From positions 248,001-312,000 of the forward strand of contig PBIO01000014.1 of NCBI GenBank assembly GCA_002720865.1: DNA of 64,000 bases. The letters run 5' to 3'. This DNA comes from Halobacteriovorax sp. (GTDB lineage: Bacteria > Bdellovibrionota > Bacteriovoracia > Bacteriovoracales > Bacteriovoracaceae). This document shows, piece after piece, positions 26,529 through 35,605 of this stretch. The stretch's first letter is position 1; each line of letters starts with the position of its first letter. A program made the translations under genes and the position numbers. The notes beneath the pieces are model-generated. The model searched no databases and was not told the DNA's origin. It saw nothing but the letters and a program-made list of their open reading frames with translations.

Positions 26529-27638
26529 ATGGCATTAAATTGTGGAATAGTTGGGCTGCCCAACGTAGGAAAATCAACTATATTTCAAGCAATCACTTCT
26601 GCTCCGGCCGAAGCAGCAAATTACCCATTTTGTACGATAGAGCCGAATGTCGGAATTGTTAATTTGGTTGATAGTCGTCTAGGTAAGATTGCTGAATTAA
26701 TTAGCCCTGAGAAAGTAATACCCGCTATCGTTGAATTTGTAGATATTGCTGGACTTGTTAAGGGTGCTAGTAAAGGTGAAGGGCTAGGAAATCAATTCTT
26801 AGGACATATTCGCCAGGTGAATGCGATTGTTCACGTCGTAAGATGTTTTGAAGACCCAGATGTTGTTCATGTTTCTGGAGTTGTTGATCCTATAGAAGAT
26901 ATCGAAGTCATTAATCTTGAATTGGCTTTAGCCGATTTAGACTCTGTAGAAAAAAGACTTCTTAATATTCCAAAACTTGTTAAGAACCAAAATAAAGAAA
27001 TTAGTAGTAATGCAAAAATGCAATTACCACTTTTAGAGAAGTTAAAAGAAAGTTTATCTGAAGGTGTTCAGGCTAGGTCTCTCGGCTTAAGCGAAGAGGA
27101 CCTTGAATTAATAAGTGATCTAAATTTAATAACATTAAAGAAAGTGCTTTATGCCTGCAATATAGATGAAGACAGTCTGCACGAAGATAATGATTTAGTT
27201 AAAAAAGTAAGAGATTACGCCGCCAAAGAAAACGGGGAAGTAATTAAAATTTGCGGAAAACTAGAATCAGAAATTTCAGCTCTTGAAACACAAGAAGAGA
27301 AAGACGAATTTTTAGAAGCAGCAGGAATAGAGATCTCTGGGCTAGAGGTTTTAACGCAAGCAGCTTATAAAATGTTAGGACTTCGAACTTATTTTACTGC
27401 AGGTGTTAAAGAGGTCAGGGCCTGGACTTTTAAAGATGGTGATAAGGCCCCACAAGCAGCAGCAGTTATTCATACTGACTTTGAAAAAGGTTTTATCAAA
27501 GCAGAAGTCTATTCTTGTGATGATCTTTTTGAGTTTAAGTCAGAATCTAAAGTTAAAGAGAATGGTAAGTTTAGAATGGAAGGTAAGGAGTATCTCGTTA
27601 AGGATGGAGATATTATGCATTTTAGGTTTAATGTTTAG
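26529..27638 (+). CDS. ychF: redox-regulated ATPase YchF (Obg family)
   Basis: A ribosome-associated P-loop ATPase of 369 residues. Walker A (GLPNVGKSTIFQAIT) lies at residues 8-22, followed by DIAGLVKGASKGEGLGNQFL, a helical coiled-coil insertion near residues 130-210, and a C-terminal TGS domain (LRTYFTAGVKEVRAWTF). The usual NKxD GTP-specificity motif is replaced by a NIDED-type sequence, as is normal for ATP-preferring YchF. It ends the tRNA-Gln-prs-pth-ychF unit and overlaps the convergent transglycosylase gene by four bases. Confidence 0.95.
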   Translation: MALNCGIVGLPNVGKSTIFQAITSAPAEAANYPFCTIEPNVGIVNLVDSRLGKIAELISPEKVIPAIVEFVDIAGLVKGASKGEGLGNQFLGHIRQVNAIVHVVRCFEDPDVVHVSGVVDPIEDIEVINLELALADLDSVEKRLLNIPKLVKNQNKEISSNAKMQLPLLEKLKESLSEGVQARSLGLSEEDLELISDLNLITLKKVLYACNIDEDSLHEDNDLVKKVRDYAAKENGEVIKICGKLESEISALETQEEKDEFLEAAGIEISGLEVLTQAAYKMLGLRTYFTAGVKEVRAWTFKDGDKAPQAAAVIHTDFEKGFIKAEVYSCDDLFEFKSESKVKENGKFRMEGKEYLVKDGDIMHFRFNV

Positions 27639-29608
27639 ATAGAGTTTTTAACCCAGTTTAGGCCATCTAAAAGTGGCTCGCCAAAAATAATTTTATAGAA
27701 AAATATATTCCTCGTAATATATTTTACATATTTCTCTGTTTCTTCAAACGGAATTGATTCAACTTTTAATAAATCATCTTCGATATTTAAATATTTATTC
27801 TTCCACCTCCTGAGATTGGTTTCTCCGGCATTATAAGAAGCTAGTGTGTGAATCAGAGATTTATCGTATTTTTTGTATAAATATTTAAAGTATCTACTTC
27901 CAATTGATAGATTTAACTTTGGTTTGTATAGATCAGATTTTCTTAACCTTTTTTTATAGATTCGAGCAGTATTAGGCATAAGTTGCATTAGGCCTCTGGC
28001 ACCAGCGGAAGACTTTGCTCTAGGATTGAAAGCACTTTCTTGTCTGATTAATGCCAAAAGAAGTACAGGATCCATACCCTTTGAGTAATGCTTTATCTTG
28101 TTAAGGTAGGGGGTCGGAAATAAAATCTTCGTAGTTGTTGGTAGAAAGTCTAGATTCGCCACAAATCTGTTTCTACTAAAAAACTTAAAAGAGCTCAGGT
28201 AATCGTCTTCATCTTGAAACAACTTTAGTATTTGAAATGATGTCTTAAGTTTTTCATTTTTAGAAGCTATTCCGCGACCAGCAGCGTGGTCTGACGGCTT
28301 AGATAATAGCTCTCTAATTTCTAGTGCGGCTAGTTTTTGACTATCTGTTTTAAGCCAGATTTTTAGTCTCTCTAGTTGGTCTAAATTATTTTTAGAGAGA
28401 CTTTTGTCTAGGGAAGTAATTCCATTGTCTTTATTATAGAGATAGTTTTTTTCTAAGAAGCTATTTAAGCCTAATTTCTTTAGATGTGCAGAACTTAGTA
28501 TTGAATAATAATTTAAAGGACTTTTTGTAATCTGCGTCTTAAATAAAAACTCAGCGAGTGAGCGTTCGTTATTTTTAAGAAATATCCTTCCTATCCAGTA
28601 CCTGAGTTTTGAATCGTAGTTCTGCTCCATTCCCAGCAGTCCAGAGCGATTTATATATTTCATGGCTGATTTGTAATCATCACGCACTAAATCTAAATAT
28701 AGTCTCTCAAAGTAAAGTGGTGCTCTGTGGTCTAGGGACTGGGTTTGAATAGACCTTGTAACAAACCTCTTAGCCTCTTTGACTTGTCCATTTCTTGAAA
28801 GGCGTCTAGAAATCTGCCTAAACTTTTTGTTACTATACTTGTATCCAATCAAGGTCTTGTTTTCAGAATAAAAAGAAAGAATTTCCTCAAGAAAGGTTAA
28901 GCGTTTTATATCATCTTTAGATCTAAGAAACTTTGAACAAAGGGATTTAAATTCTCTGCGGAAAAGTCGACTTTCTTTTGAAGGAAATAAGCCAGTTGAT
29001 TGAAGATGCTTAGTAAGCTCCTTTCCATAGTTGAGATGCCTGGATGCATAGGTTCTTTGAAATAGTGATGTAATTTCATCGATATCAAACTTTTTTAAAC
29101 TTATTACTTCAGCAAGGGCATTTGGAAAAACAGTTCTCTTAGTTTTAAGTCTAATTAATCCAACATTCTCTGTTTCAACTAATGCTGCGTAGAATGACTT
29201 AATAAAACCTTTTTCATGTTTATTTAATTCCTCTTCCTTTTTTAAACGGACAAGATTTTTATGACAAAACCTTAGCACCTGAAGATAGTGAAATTTTGAA
29301 ACTCTGCTTGATAAATTGGACATGTCAAAACTACAGTTTGATGAATTAAAAGGCTTTTTGTTAATTTTTATTTGTTCCTTTACGACAAAAGCTTCTTCTT
29401 TAAATCCCTCTCCTAGTTTAGAAAATAGAACTCTTACTTTTCTGGCTAGTTTTTCCTTGTGAATGCTTTTATTAAGATACTCAAAATATAGTGAGATTTT
29501 ATCGAAATCCTTTTGATTGGTGATTTTGGTTTTTTGAACAGAGGCATATGACAAGTTTATGACTTGCAAGAAGACGAAAAAAAATAAACAAGCTTTGCTT
29601 TTAAGCAT
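27635..29608 (-). CDS. soluble lytic murein transglycosylase (Slt70-like)
   Basis: A 657-residue periplasmic enzyme with a signal peptide (CLFFFVFLQVINLSYA). About 500 residues of helical repeats form the superhelical U-domain seen in Slt70. The catalytic goose-lysozyme-like domain near residues 515-640 has ALIRQESAFNPRAKSSAGAR (catalytic Glu near 523), GLMQLMPNTA and LASYNAGETNLRRW. It cleaves glycan strands to leave 1,6-anhydro-MurNAc ends, the kind of product that the amgK/murU-like genes further along could help recycle. It starts directly after the HAMP-like gene. Confidence 0.9.
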   Translation of the reverse strand: MLKSKACLFFFVFLQVINLSYASVQKTKITNQKDFDKISLYFEYLNKSIHKEKLARKVRVLFSKLGEGFKEEAFVVKEQIKINKKPFNSSNCSFDMSNLSSRVSKFHYLQVLRFCHKNLVRLKKEEELNKHEKGFIKSFYAALVETENVGLIRLKTKRTVFPNALAEVISLKKFDIDEITSLFQRTYASRHLNYGKELTKHLQSTGLFPSKESRLFRREFKSLCSKFLRSKDDIKRLTFLEEILSFYSENKTLIGYKYSNKKFRQISRRLSRNGQVKEAKRFVTRSIQTQSLDHRAPLYFERLYLDLVRDDYKSAMKYINRSGLLGMEQNYDSKLRYWIGRIFLKNNERSLAEFLFKTQITKSPLNYYSILSSAHLKKLGLNSFLEKNYLYNKDNGITSLDKSLSKNNLDQLERLKIWLKTDSQKLAALEIRELLSKPSDHAAGRGIASKNEKLKTSFQILKLFQDEDDYLSSFKFFSRNRFVANLDFLPTTTKILFPTPYLNKIKHYSKGMDPVLLLALIRQESAFNPRAKSSAGARGLMQLMPNTARIYKKRLRKSDLYKPKLNLSIGSRYFKYLYKKYDKSLIHTLASYNAGETNLRRWKNKYLNIEDDLLKVESIPFEETEKYVKYITRNIFFYKIIFGEPLLDGLNWVKNSI

Positions 29609-30166
29609 CTAGTCGAATCTCTTTTGGATATCATTCAGTTTATTTGTAATTTCTTGCAGGACAACTTTTTTATCTTCAGGAAGAACAACTTCAAGATTTT
29701 TTAAATAGGAATTGACTTCAGATAAATACATAAAATCTTGCTTCCTTTGCTCTTCAAGAGTTTCGAAAGCATCATTAATTGAATCTGCAACTTCTTGAAA
29801 AGAATCACCGTTTCTAAAATATAATTTTGTTATCGGGTTTCCATTTTTGATATTTTCTAAATATAGCTGAAGCTTATGCATTGGCCCTGCTATTTTGTGT
29901 GTGACATAAATAAAATATAAAAATATGAAACCATTTGACCCTATCTGCCAAAGCAGAAGCACGGACATTAGATTTTCTTCTTTTTTTAAAATTGTTTTGG
30001 CAGCTTCAGGATGATTTGCTTGAATAAAGGAAGAAAAGCTTGATAGAAGGTCAGAAATCGTCCATGGGTAGATAAGGCTTGAGGCGATTGCTAAAAAGCA
30101 TACTAAAGCACTTATCTTTAATTGAAACTTTGGGTTGATTAATAATATTGATCTTTTATATGCCAC
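29609..30166 (-). CDS. two-helix membrane protein with HAMP-like segment
   Basis: A 185-residue protein starting at GTG. There is a first membrane helix (LKISALVCFLAIASSLIYPW), a short periplasmic loop, a second helix near 75-90 (IGSNGFIFLYFIYVTHKI), then AGPMHKLQLYLENIKNGNP and a charged coiled-coil region. The order helix-loop-helix-HAMP-coiled coil resembles the membrane part of a chemoreceptor or sensor kinase, but there is no signalling output domain after it. It is probably co-transcribed with the transglycosylase. Function unknown. Confidence 0.72.
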   Translation of the reverse strand: MAYKRSILLINPKFQLKISALVCFLAIASSLIYPWTISDLLSSFSSFIQANHPEAAKTILKKEENLMSVLLLWQIGSNGFIFLYFIYVTHKIAGPMHKLQLYLENIKNGNPITKLYFRNGDSFQEVADSINDAFETLEEQRKQDFMYLSEVNSYLKNLEVVLPEDKKVVLQEITNKLNDIQKRFD

Positions 30167-30246
30167 TTGATTTCCGAATTTTAAATAAACTCTATTAATG
30201 ATAATATTGTTTTACGTTTGTATCTAGTTAAATAAAAAAGGCAACT

Positions 30247-30792
30247 TTGGTTAAGTTTATGGCACTAATAAAAACCCTACGAGAACAGTCCGCTATCGGT
30301 TTTGATGGTAAAATAATTGTGCAAGATAAGGCCATGTCTCAGCACTTGGGAAGTATTCTTTTATGTGCCGGTACCTTGGTTGGGTGTTCTTTTAATGGGG
30401 AGAGAGGAAAAAAGTCCCTTTTAAACATACTCATGCAGGAGTTTTCAAGCAACCCTTCACTGGATTATGTCGTTGAACCTGAGGTAATTGGTCTAGAATT
30501 GATCCAGTTTGAGATTGAGTTAAATGATCTTGAAGAGGAGTTTAGAAACATCCTAGAGCAGACTGAAAAAAACAAAAAACTTAAGCCCCCAGGTAACAAA
30601 CGTGTGATCGTAAATTCTGATTTTATTTGCCGAGGCGCTAATATTGAACCAAAAGAATTTGATGTCCTCTGCTTAATAAGTGACTTTGGCAAAATTCAAG
30701 ACATCTATGAAAACTCGTTTTTGTATGAATTTGAGGTCACAAACGCCCTTGTTTCACTTAGAAAAAAAGGCGCCTTAAAAGTTCTTTCTTAA
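30247..30792 (+). CDS. hypothetical protein, possibly DUF4388/PATAN-like
   Basis: About 181 residues if the TTG at 30247 is used, or 177 from the ATG at 30259; AAGG upstream suits the TTG slightly better. The N-terminal half has the pattern FDGKIIVQD, then SILLCAGTLVGCSFNGERGK and SLLNIL. This resembles DUF4388/PATAN domains, in which a Gly-rich strand reading 'expresses as an added function' precedes an Ala/Leu helix. The C-terminal half looks like a small winged-helix (DVLCLISDFGKIQDIYENS, LRKKGALKVL). The resemblance is weak and no function is proposed. Confidence 0.6.
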   Translation: MVKFMALIKTLREQSAIGFDGKIIVQDKAMSQHLGSILLCAGTLVGCSFNGERGKKSLLNILMQEFSSNPSLDYVVEPEVIGLELIQFEIELNDLEEEFRNILEQTEKNKKLKPPGNKRVIVNSDFICRGANIEPKEFDVLCLISDFGKIQDIYENSFLYEFEVTNALVSLRKKGALKVLS

Positions 30793-30806
30793 GTAGAAAA
30801 TTCACT

Positions 30807-30827
30807 ACTGTCGAAATTTTAGACAGT
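30807..30827. promoter_or_regulatory. inverted repeat upstream of the sigma-54 promoter
   Basis: ACTGTC, nine bases, GACAGT: a perfect six-base inverted repeat about 104 bases upstream of the -24 box of the sigma-54 promoter. Enhancer-binding proteins typically bind dyads at this distance. It is short and occurs once, so this is a suggestion only. Confidence 0.35.
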
Positions 30828-30930
30828 CCTTCTGATTAAAATTTAATACCCTCTTTCAAGAATCCTCGTAATTTCAGTGCCTTATGTGATCCGCACGCAC
30901 ACACGTCCCCGTTTTTTTTGTGATGCAGTG

Positions 30931-30946
30931 TGGCACGGTCGTTGCA
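30931..30946 (+). promoter_or_regulatory. sigma-54 (RpoN) promoter before the 30969 gene
   Basis: TGGCACG, four bases, TTGCA: a complete match to the -24/-12 consensus, with GG at 30932-30933 and GC at 30944-30945 at the required spacing. Transcription would begin near 30957, just before the AGGAGAAGGA ribosome binding site and the ATG at 30969. This promoter class needs an enhancer-binding ATPase such as the one encoded at 45655. Confidence 0.82.
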
Positions 30947-30968
30947 TTAAGTACTGTAGGAGAAGGAA

Positions 30969-32126
30969 ATGAAAAAGACACTATCTACAATGAAGACTTA
31001 CTTTTTTTCAGCGGCAATCACAACTGCAGTGCTAGCGGGTACTTATGCAGATTTAAAGCTTAAGTCTAATTCATTTATGTATGAAGACAAAATAGATGTA
31101 GTTTCTTTTCGACCAGAAGAAACAAACCGTAATGTTGCCTCTAGAGTCCACGATTTTAATTCGCCTGCTGTAACCTATTTAGGAGTTACTGAAGAAAATA
31201 AAAAGAAAATAAATGGAAGATGGGAAGTAACTAGAGTTATTGATAATAAAGGAACACCAATTTATGACTCTTTTAAAAATGAAGAGGATAAAAAATCTAT
31301 CATTATAGTTAATATGGAGTTGGTTGCAACAAGTACAGTAGTATTAGATAAAGATAGAAATCAAACCTTCAAAGTTTCACTTCTTACAAAGAATAATACA
31401 ATTGCTCTCTTTAAAATAATTAATGGTGGTTATGAAATTCTAGAAGCAAAGAAGATTTTGCCGAAGCCAAGATTTAAAAAACTTGCAAAAGCTAAGCCTG
31501 TATTAACAGAGCCAACTCAAAAAGAAACAATTAAACCTGCTAAGAAAGGCATTCGCATTAATGATATGGATCTTTTTTTAGAGAGTGCTTTGAACCCATT
31601 ACAGTCTAGAAATGTATTAAATATTAAGCAAGTAAATGGAAACCTGAGTGTGTTTGATGGAAGTATTCAAGATTTTAATGCTTCTTTAAATACCGGTTCT
31701 GCAAAAGAAGTTAACTTAAACTTTTCATTCGCAGAAATTAAGGATGGTGGTCAGTTCGAAGCTGAGATTGGTGGAGACAAGGCAACGGGAATTATTACGA
31801 ATAATGGGGAACATAGCTATAAAGTTAGATTTGCCACAGGACCACTCCAGGGCGCGATCTTAACATTTGTTTCTGAGGAAAAGTATGAGCAGGCACAAGA
31901 GAAGTTTGCGAATTATGAAGAAAAATTGGAAGAAGCAAGAAGCACTGAAGGTACGTTGAGAATAAAAGCACAAGGAAAAGAAGAAGTTGAAAGAGTTCCT
32001 GCGGAACAGGCAGAAGAAGAGGAAGTAGTTTTATTCAATAGTAACGAGAAAAAATTAGAATATGTTGCTCAGTACGGATTTTCTTTCGGGAAGAGTACAG
32101 AGAGAAAGCCAGCAAGTGTAAAATAG
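30969..32126 (+). CDS. exported protein of unknown function under sigma-54 control
   Basis: A 385-residue protein with a signal-like N-terminus (YFFSAAITTAVLAGTYA). Residues about 30-170 form a beta-rich domain (INGRWEVTRVIDNKG, then VVLDKDRNQTFKVSLLTK). A Lys/Pro-rich linker follows near 175-195, then a second beta-rich domain near 200-300, and a charged helical tail. I recognise no family. A strong ribosome binding site (AGGAGAAGGA) precedes the ATG, and a strong terminator starts at its stop codon, so it is a single-gene unit. Confidence 0.78.
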   Translation: MKKTLSTMKTYFFSAAITTAVLAGTYADLKLKSNSFMYEDKIDVVSFRPEETNRNVASRVHDFNSPAVTYLGVTEENKKKINGRWEVTRVIDNKGTPIYDSFKNEEDKKSIIIVNMELVATSTVVLDKDRNQTFKVSLLTKNNTIALFKIINGGYEILEAKKILPKPRFKKLAKAKPVLTEPTQKETIKPAKKGIRINDMDLFLESALNPLQSRNVLNIKQVNGNLSVFDGSIQDFNASLNTGSAKEVNLNFSFAEIKDGGQFEAEIGGDKATGIITNNGEHSYKVRFATGPLQGAILTFVSEEKYEQAQEKFANYEEKLEEARSTEGTLRIKAQGKEEVERVPAEQAEEEEVVLFNSNEKKLEYVAQYGFSFGKSTERKPASVK

Positions 32127-32159
32127 TTCCCAGCCCGAGGGCCGGGAACTCGATTTTTT
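32126..32159 (+). terminator. intrinsic terminator of the 30969 gene
   Basis: GTTCCC and GGGAAC form an outer stem, with a second GC-rich stem inside it after one A-C mismatch. The hairpin spans 32126-32149 and is followed by TTTTTT at 32154-32159. On the other strand TATTTT follows the hairpin, so it may also help end the etf transcript, whose last codon is at 32158. Confidence 0.85.
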
Positions 32160-33117
32160 AATTAAGTAATTGTTTTAGCTCTTCTTTCAAAATTGGAACA
32201 ATCTGAAATAAATCACCAACTATTCCATAATCAGCTTTAGTAAAAATAGGGGCATCTGGGTCTGTATTGATAGCTACGATTACTTTTGAGGTTCTCATTC
32301 CAGCGAGATGTTGAATAGCACCTGAAATACCACAAGCAATATATAAAGACGGAGCTACAGTTTTTCCCGTTTGACCGACCTGCATTGCGTGTGGTGCATA
32401 GCCTGAGTCTACAGCAGCTCTAGAAGCACCAACAGTAGCCCCAATCACTTCTGCTAACTCATCAAGTATTTTAAAATTTTCTGCATTCTTCATTGCTCTA
32501 CCACCAGAAACAATAATATTTGCTTCAGATAGATCAACCTTTTCAGAGGCACCCTTTATAATTTCCTTAATTGTAGCTCTAATTTCACCAGCAGAAGAAC
32601 TTACATCGGCCTTGCTTCCAGAGCCAGCAGTAGGGGAATCACTAAGACCTAGGGCATTTGGTCTAACGCTCACAAAATGAGGTTTTGGTCCCTGAATTCT
32701 TACTTTGCATAGGCACTTACCAGCGAACATAGGGCGAGTACCTTGAAACTCGTCACCTTCAAATTGAAAATTTGTAACCTCACTTGCCATCCCAGCGTCG
32801 AACATTCCAGCAAGTCTTGGTAGAAGATCCTTCCCTGTAGGGGTAGATCCTGCAAATACATAATCATAAGAATTTGATGATATAAAATCTTTTAGTGCAT
32901 TCGCATATCCTTCCGGAGAATACTCATCAAGCTTGTCACCTTTTAAGCAATGAATATTTGCAGCGCCATATTTTGCAAGCTCTGCAACACCCTCAGCTCC
33001 AATATCCCCGACGGAAGCTACATCAACTTCATGCCCAGTAAGCTTTCCAACAATTTCTAAGCTTACCGATTTAACGTTCTCTTTATTTGTTTCTGTAAAT
33101 ACTAATATTTTTGCCAT
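32158..33117 (-). CDS. etfA: electron transfer flavoprotein alpha subunit
   Basis: FAD-binding subunit of the flavoprotein that takes electrons from acyl-CoA dehydrogenases to the respiratory chain. The 319-residue protein has an N-terminal Rossmann-like domain. Its C-terminal FAD-binding domain shows SGGRAMKNAENF, AVDSGYAPHAMQVGQTGKTV and YIACGISGAIQHLAGM. It follows etfB by ten bases on the same strand and is downstream of an acyl-CoA dehydrogenase gene, its expected electron donor. Confidence 0.95.
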   Translation of the reverse strand: MAKILVFTETNKENVKSVSLEIVGKLTGHEVDVASVGDIGAEGVAELAKYGAANIHCLKGDKLDEYSPEGYANALKDFISSNSYDYVFAGSTPTGKDLLPRLAGMFDAGMASEVTNFQFEGDEFQGTRPMFAGKCLCKVRIQGPKPHFVSVRPNALGLSDSPTAGSGSKADVSSSAGEIRATIKEIIKGASEKVDLSEANIIVSGGRAMKNAENFKILDELAEVIGATVGASRAAVDSGYAPHAMQVGQTGKTVAPSLYIACGISGAIQHLAGMRTSKVIVAINTDPDAPIFTKADYGIVGDLFQIVPILKEELKQLLN

Positions 33118-33127
33118 TTCTTATCCT

Positions 33128-33916
33128 TTAAATAACTTTTGCTTCAGTTCTAAGTAGACCAACAACTTCTTTAACAATTCCAGCTTGGTTAGCTTCATCC
33201 ATTGCATCAAACTTTTTACCTGCCGGTTTTTCTGGTGGTAAGTGAAACTCTGAATAGACCACTCTGCGGTCTTCAGGAGAAACACCAACATCAGTTAGGC
33301 TATGCTGAGCGAGAGGCTTTTTCTTAGCTTTCATAATTCCAGGAAGAGAAGCATATCTAGGGGTATTAATACCTTTGTTACACGCAACTACGGCCGGCGT
33401 TGAGCAATCGTAAACTTCAAGAGCGCCACCCTCGATTTCTCTTTTTAAAGTTATTTTTGAAGAATCACCTTCATATCCAACTACAACTGATACAGATGGT
33501 AGGTTTAACATTTGGGCCAAAAGCTGAGGTACCTGCAAGCAGTCACTATCAATAGCTTGTTTTCCTGCAAAAATTAGATCTGGAGATTTTCCTGATTTTT
33601 CGATTGCACCTTTAAGCGCCTTAGCTGTCATATATGAATCTAAGTTATCATCACCTTCCACTAAAATAGCGTCGTCAGCTCCCATTGCTAAAGCTGTTCT
33701 TAGGGCTTCAGTATCATGTGCAGCACCTACTCTAACTACAGTTACAGTAGAGCCGGCATTGCTAGCTTTTACTAATAGTGCTTGCTCAACAGCAAATTCA
33801 TCATAAGGATTCATAATCCACTTGATTGCATTGGTTTCAATAAAAGTACCATCACCATTCGGCACAACTTTGGTTTCAGTGTCTGGGACTTGCTTTACGC
33901 AGACGAAAATATTCAT
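33128..33916 (-). CDS. etfB: electron transfer flavoprotein beta subunit
   Basis: Partner of EtfA; binds AMP rather than FAD in this class. The 262-residue protein has the start IFVCVKQVPDTETKV, the conserved AVEQALLVK and FAGKQAIDSD segments, and the recognition-loop signature NTPRYASLPGIMKAKKKPL near residue 190, which docks onto the dehydrogenase. It lies 17 bases after the acyl-CoA dehydrogenase stop, in the order dehydrogenase-etfB-etfA. Confidence 0.95.
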   Translation of the reverse strand: MNIFVCVKQVPDTETKVVPNGDGTFIETNAIKWIMNPYDEFAVEQALLVKASNAGSTVTVVRVGAAHDTEALRTALAMGADDAILVEGDDNLDSYMTAKALKGAIEKSGKSPDLIFAGKQAIDSDCLQVPQLLAQMLNLPSVSVVVGYEGDSSKITLKREIEGGALEVYDCSTPAVVACNKGINTPRYASLPGIMKAKKKPLAQHSLTDVGVSPEDRRVVYSEFHLPPEKPAGKKFDAMDEANQAGIVKEVVGLLRTEAKVI

Positions 33917-33933
33917 AATGGAATTCTCCTTAT

Positions 33934-35076
33934 TTAATGCCTAGAAAAAATTTCTTTAGCTATAACCATTCTTTGTATTTGAGATGTGCCTTCATAAATT
34001 TGAATAAGCTTTGCATCTCTCATTAGTTTTTCAACAGGGTATTCAGTAGAGTAACCATATCCTCCAAAAATTTGGACGGCGTCTGTGGTTATCTCCATGC
34101 AGGAGTCAGCGGCAAAAGCCTTTGCATAGCTGGCAACTTTTGTATTAGGTAAATCATTATCTAGCATCCATGCAGCTTTAGATATCAATAACCGAGATGC
34201 TTCTATTTTCATGGCCATATTAGCAATCATAAACTGAATGGCTTGGAAGTTAGAGATAGGTTTTCCAAATTGTGATCTTTCTTTTGAGTATTTTACAGCA
34301 TGATCATAAGCACACTGAGCTCCACCTAGAGCACTTGCAGCAACCATTGGGCGACTATGATCCAAAGTTTTCATTGCTATAGTCCAGCCGTCACCAGGCT
34401 TACCAAGCATATTTTCCTTAGGGACCCTAACATTATTAAATCTCATCCCTCTTGTGTCAGAACATCTGTGTCCCATTTTTTTCTCAGGTGCACCTATCTC
34501 GATGCCTTCTCGATTACTCTCGACGATAATTGCCGAAATTCCTTTATGTTTTAAATTCGAATCGTATGTTCCGTAGACGACAAATAGATCGGCATGACCA
34601 GCATTGGTAATCCACATTTTGTCGCCATTAACGATATAAGAATCACCATCTTCTTTAATTGTTGTTTTAATACCCGCGGCATCTGAACCATTCCCAGGTT
34701 CAGTAAGACAAAAGGAAGCAATTTTATAATCTTCTGTGAATGGAGTTAAGAATTTTTTCTTTTGCTCATCAGTTCCCCCAATTACTATTGGAAGTAATGC
34801 TAAATCATTGGCCATTAAGATGGTGTTCATTCCCATGCAACCGTAAGCAAGGTTTTCAGTTATAGATACGGTATCGGCAGCAGTAAAACCAACACCACCA
34901 TACTCTGCTGGAATACAGGTATTAACAAATCCAAGCTCCCAAGCTTTTCTCAAAATCTCTAGAGGCATTTCTCCAGATTCATCAAACTTTGAAGCATTTG
35001 GTTGCATTTCATTTTTCGCAAACTTTAAAGTTTGTTCTCGAATTTCTTGCTGTTCTGTGTTGTAGCTAAAGTCCAT
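33934..35076 (-). CDS. acyl-CoA dehydrogenase (short/medium-chain type)
   Basis: A 380-residue FAD enzyme that desaturates an acyl-CoA in fatty-acid or branched-chain amino-acid breakdown. It shows the FAD and substrate signatures CLTEPGNGSDAAGI and WITNAGHADLFVV, the helix region SRPMVAASALGGAQCA, and near the end IYEGTSQIQR with the catalytic Glu near residue 362, the position used by short- and medium-chain enzymes. Chain-length preference cannot be read reliably; butyryl- or isobutyryl-CoA would fit the icmF gene in the same window. It leads the operon with etfB and etfA behind a near-consensus promoter. Confidence 0.93.
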   Translation of the reverse strand: MDFSYNTEQQEIREQTLKFAKNEMQPNASKFDESGEMPLEILRKAWELGFVNTCIPAEYGGVGFTAADTVSITENLAYGCMGMNTILMANDLALLPIVIGGTDEQKKKFLTPFTEDYKIASFCLTEPGNGSDAAGIKTTIKEDGDSYIVNGDKMWITNAGHADLFVVYGTYDSNLKHKGISAIIVESNREGIEIGAPEKKMGHRCSDTRGMRFNNVRVPKENMLGKPGDGWTIAMKTLDHSRPMVAASALGGAQCAYDHAVKYSKERSQFGKPISNFQAIQFMIANMAMKIEASRLLISKAAWMLDNDLPNTKVASYAKAFAADSCMEITTDAVQIFGGYGYSTEYPVEKLMRDAKLIQIYEGTSQIQRMVIAKEIFSRH

Positions 35077-35097
35077 ATTTTTTCCAATGAGTATAGA

Positions 35098-35126
35098 ATT
35101 ATATGGACGGAGTCTTTTGGGGTCAA
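35098..35126 (-). promoter_or_regulatory. sigma-70 promoter for the acyl-CoA dehydrogenase-etfBA operon
   Basis: On the minus strand TTGACC (35121-35126), exactly 17 bases, then a perfect TATAAT (35098-35103). The leader before the ATG at 35076 would be about 15 bases. Confidence 0.75.
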
Positions 35127-35137
35127 TCTAGCAAATA

Positions 35138-35605
35138 TCAGACATTATCCAATGGAAAGGCTTCATTACAAAACTGACTTGGAAAATCAAATTTACTGCT
35201 TAGCGTTTCGAATATAGGTAGTTCTTTTAATGGAAGAACAATAAAACTTCTTTGAAAAAGCCTAGGATGAGGAACCTCTAAGTTGGGAGAATCAATAGTA
35301 TCAATACTCCAAAATAACAGATCTATATCAATAACCCTTGGGCCTTTAGAGATCTTTCTTATTCTTCCCATCTTCACTTCAATGCTTAGCAATATTTGTA
35401 AACATTCCTGCGGAGAAATATTTGGGATTTTAAATTGTAAAACCTGATTCAAAAACTCAGGTTGATCTAGGTAGTCAACGGCAGGGGAACGATAAACTCT
35501 ACTTTGAGATTTTAGCTCTAGCTTCTCGGATAAAAACTTTTTAGCCTGCTTAAGATTCTCAAGTCTATTTCCAATATTTGAACCAAGAGAAATTATAAGT
35601 GCCAT
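35138..35605 (-). CDS. folK: 2-amino-4-hydroxy-6-hydroxymethyldihydropteridine pyrophosphokinase
   Basis: Transfers pyrophosphate from ATP to hydroxymethyl-dihydropterin in folate synthesis. The 155-residue protein has the family start ISLGSNIGNRLENLKQA, SRVYRSPAVDYLDQPEFLNQV, the metal-binding KGPRVIDIDLLFW, and VPHPRLFQRSFIVLPL. It follows the small lipoprotein gene with adjacent stop and start. No other folate genes are in the window. Confidence 0.95.
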   Translation of the reverse strand: MALIISLGSNIGNRLENLKQAKKFLSEKLELKSQSRVYRSPAVDYLDQPEFLNQVLQFKIPNISPQECLQILLSIEVKMGRIRKISKGPRVIDIDLLFWSIDTIDSPNLEVPHPRLFQRSFIVLPLKELPIFETLSSKFDFPSQFCNEAFPLDNV

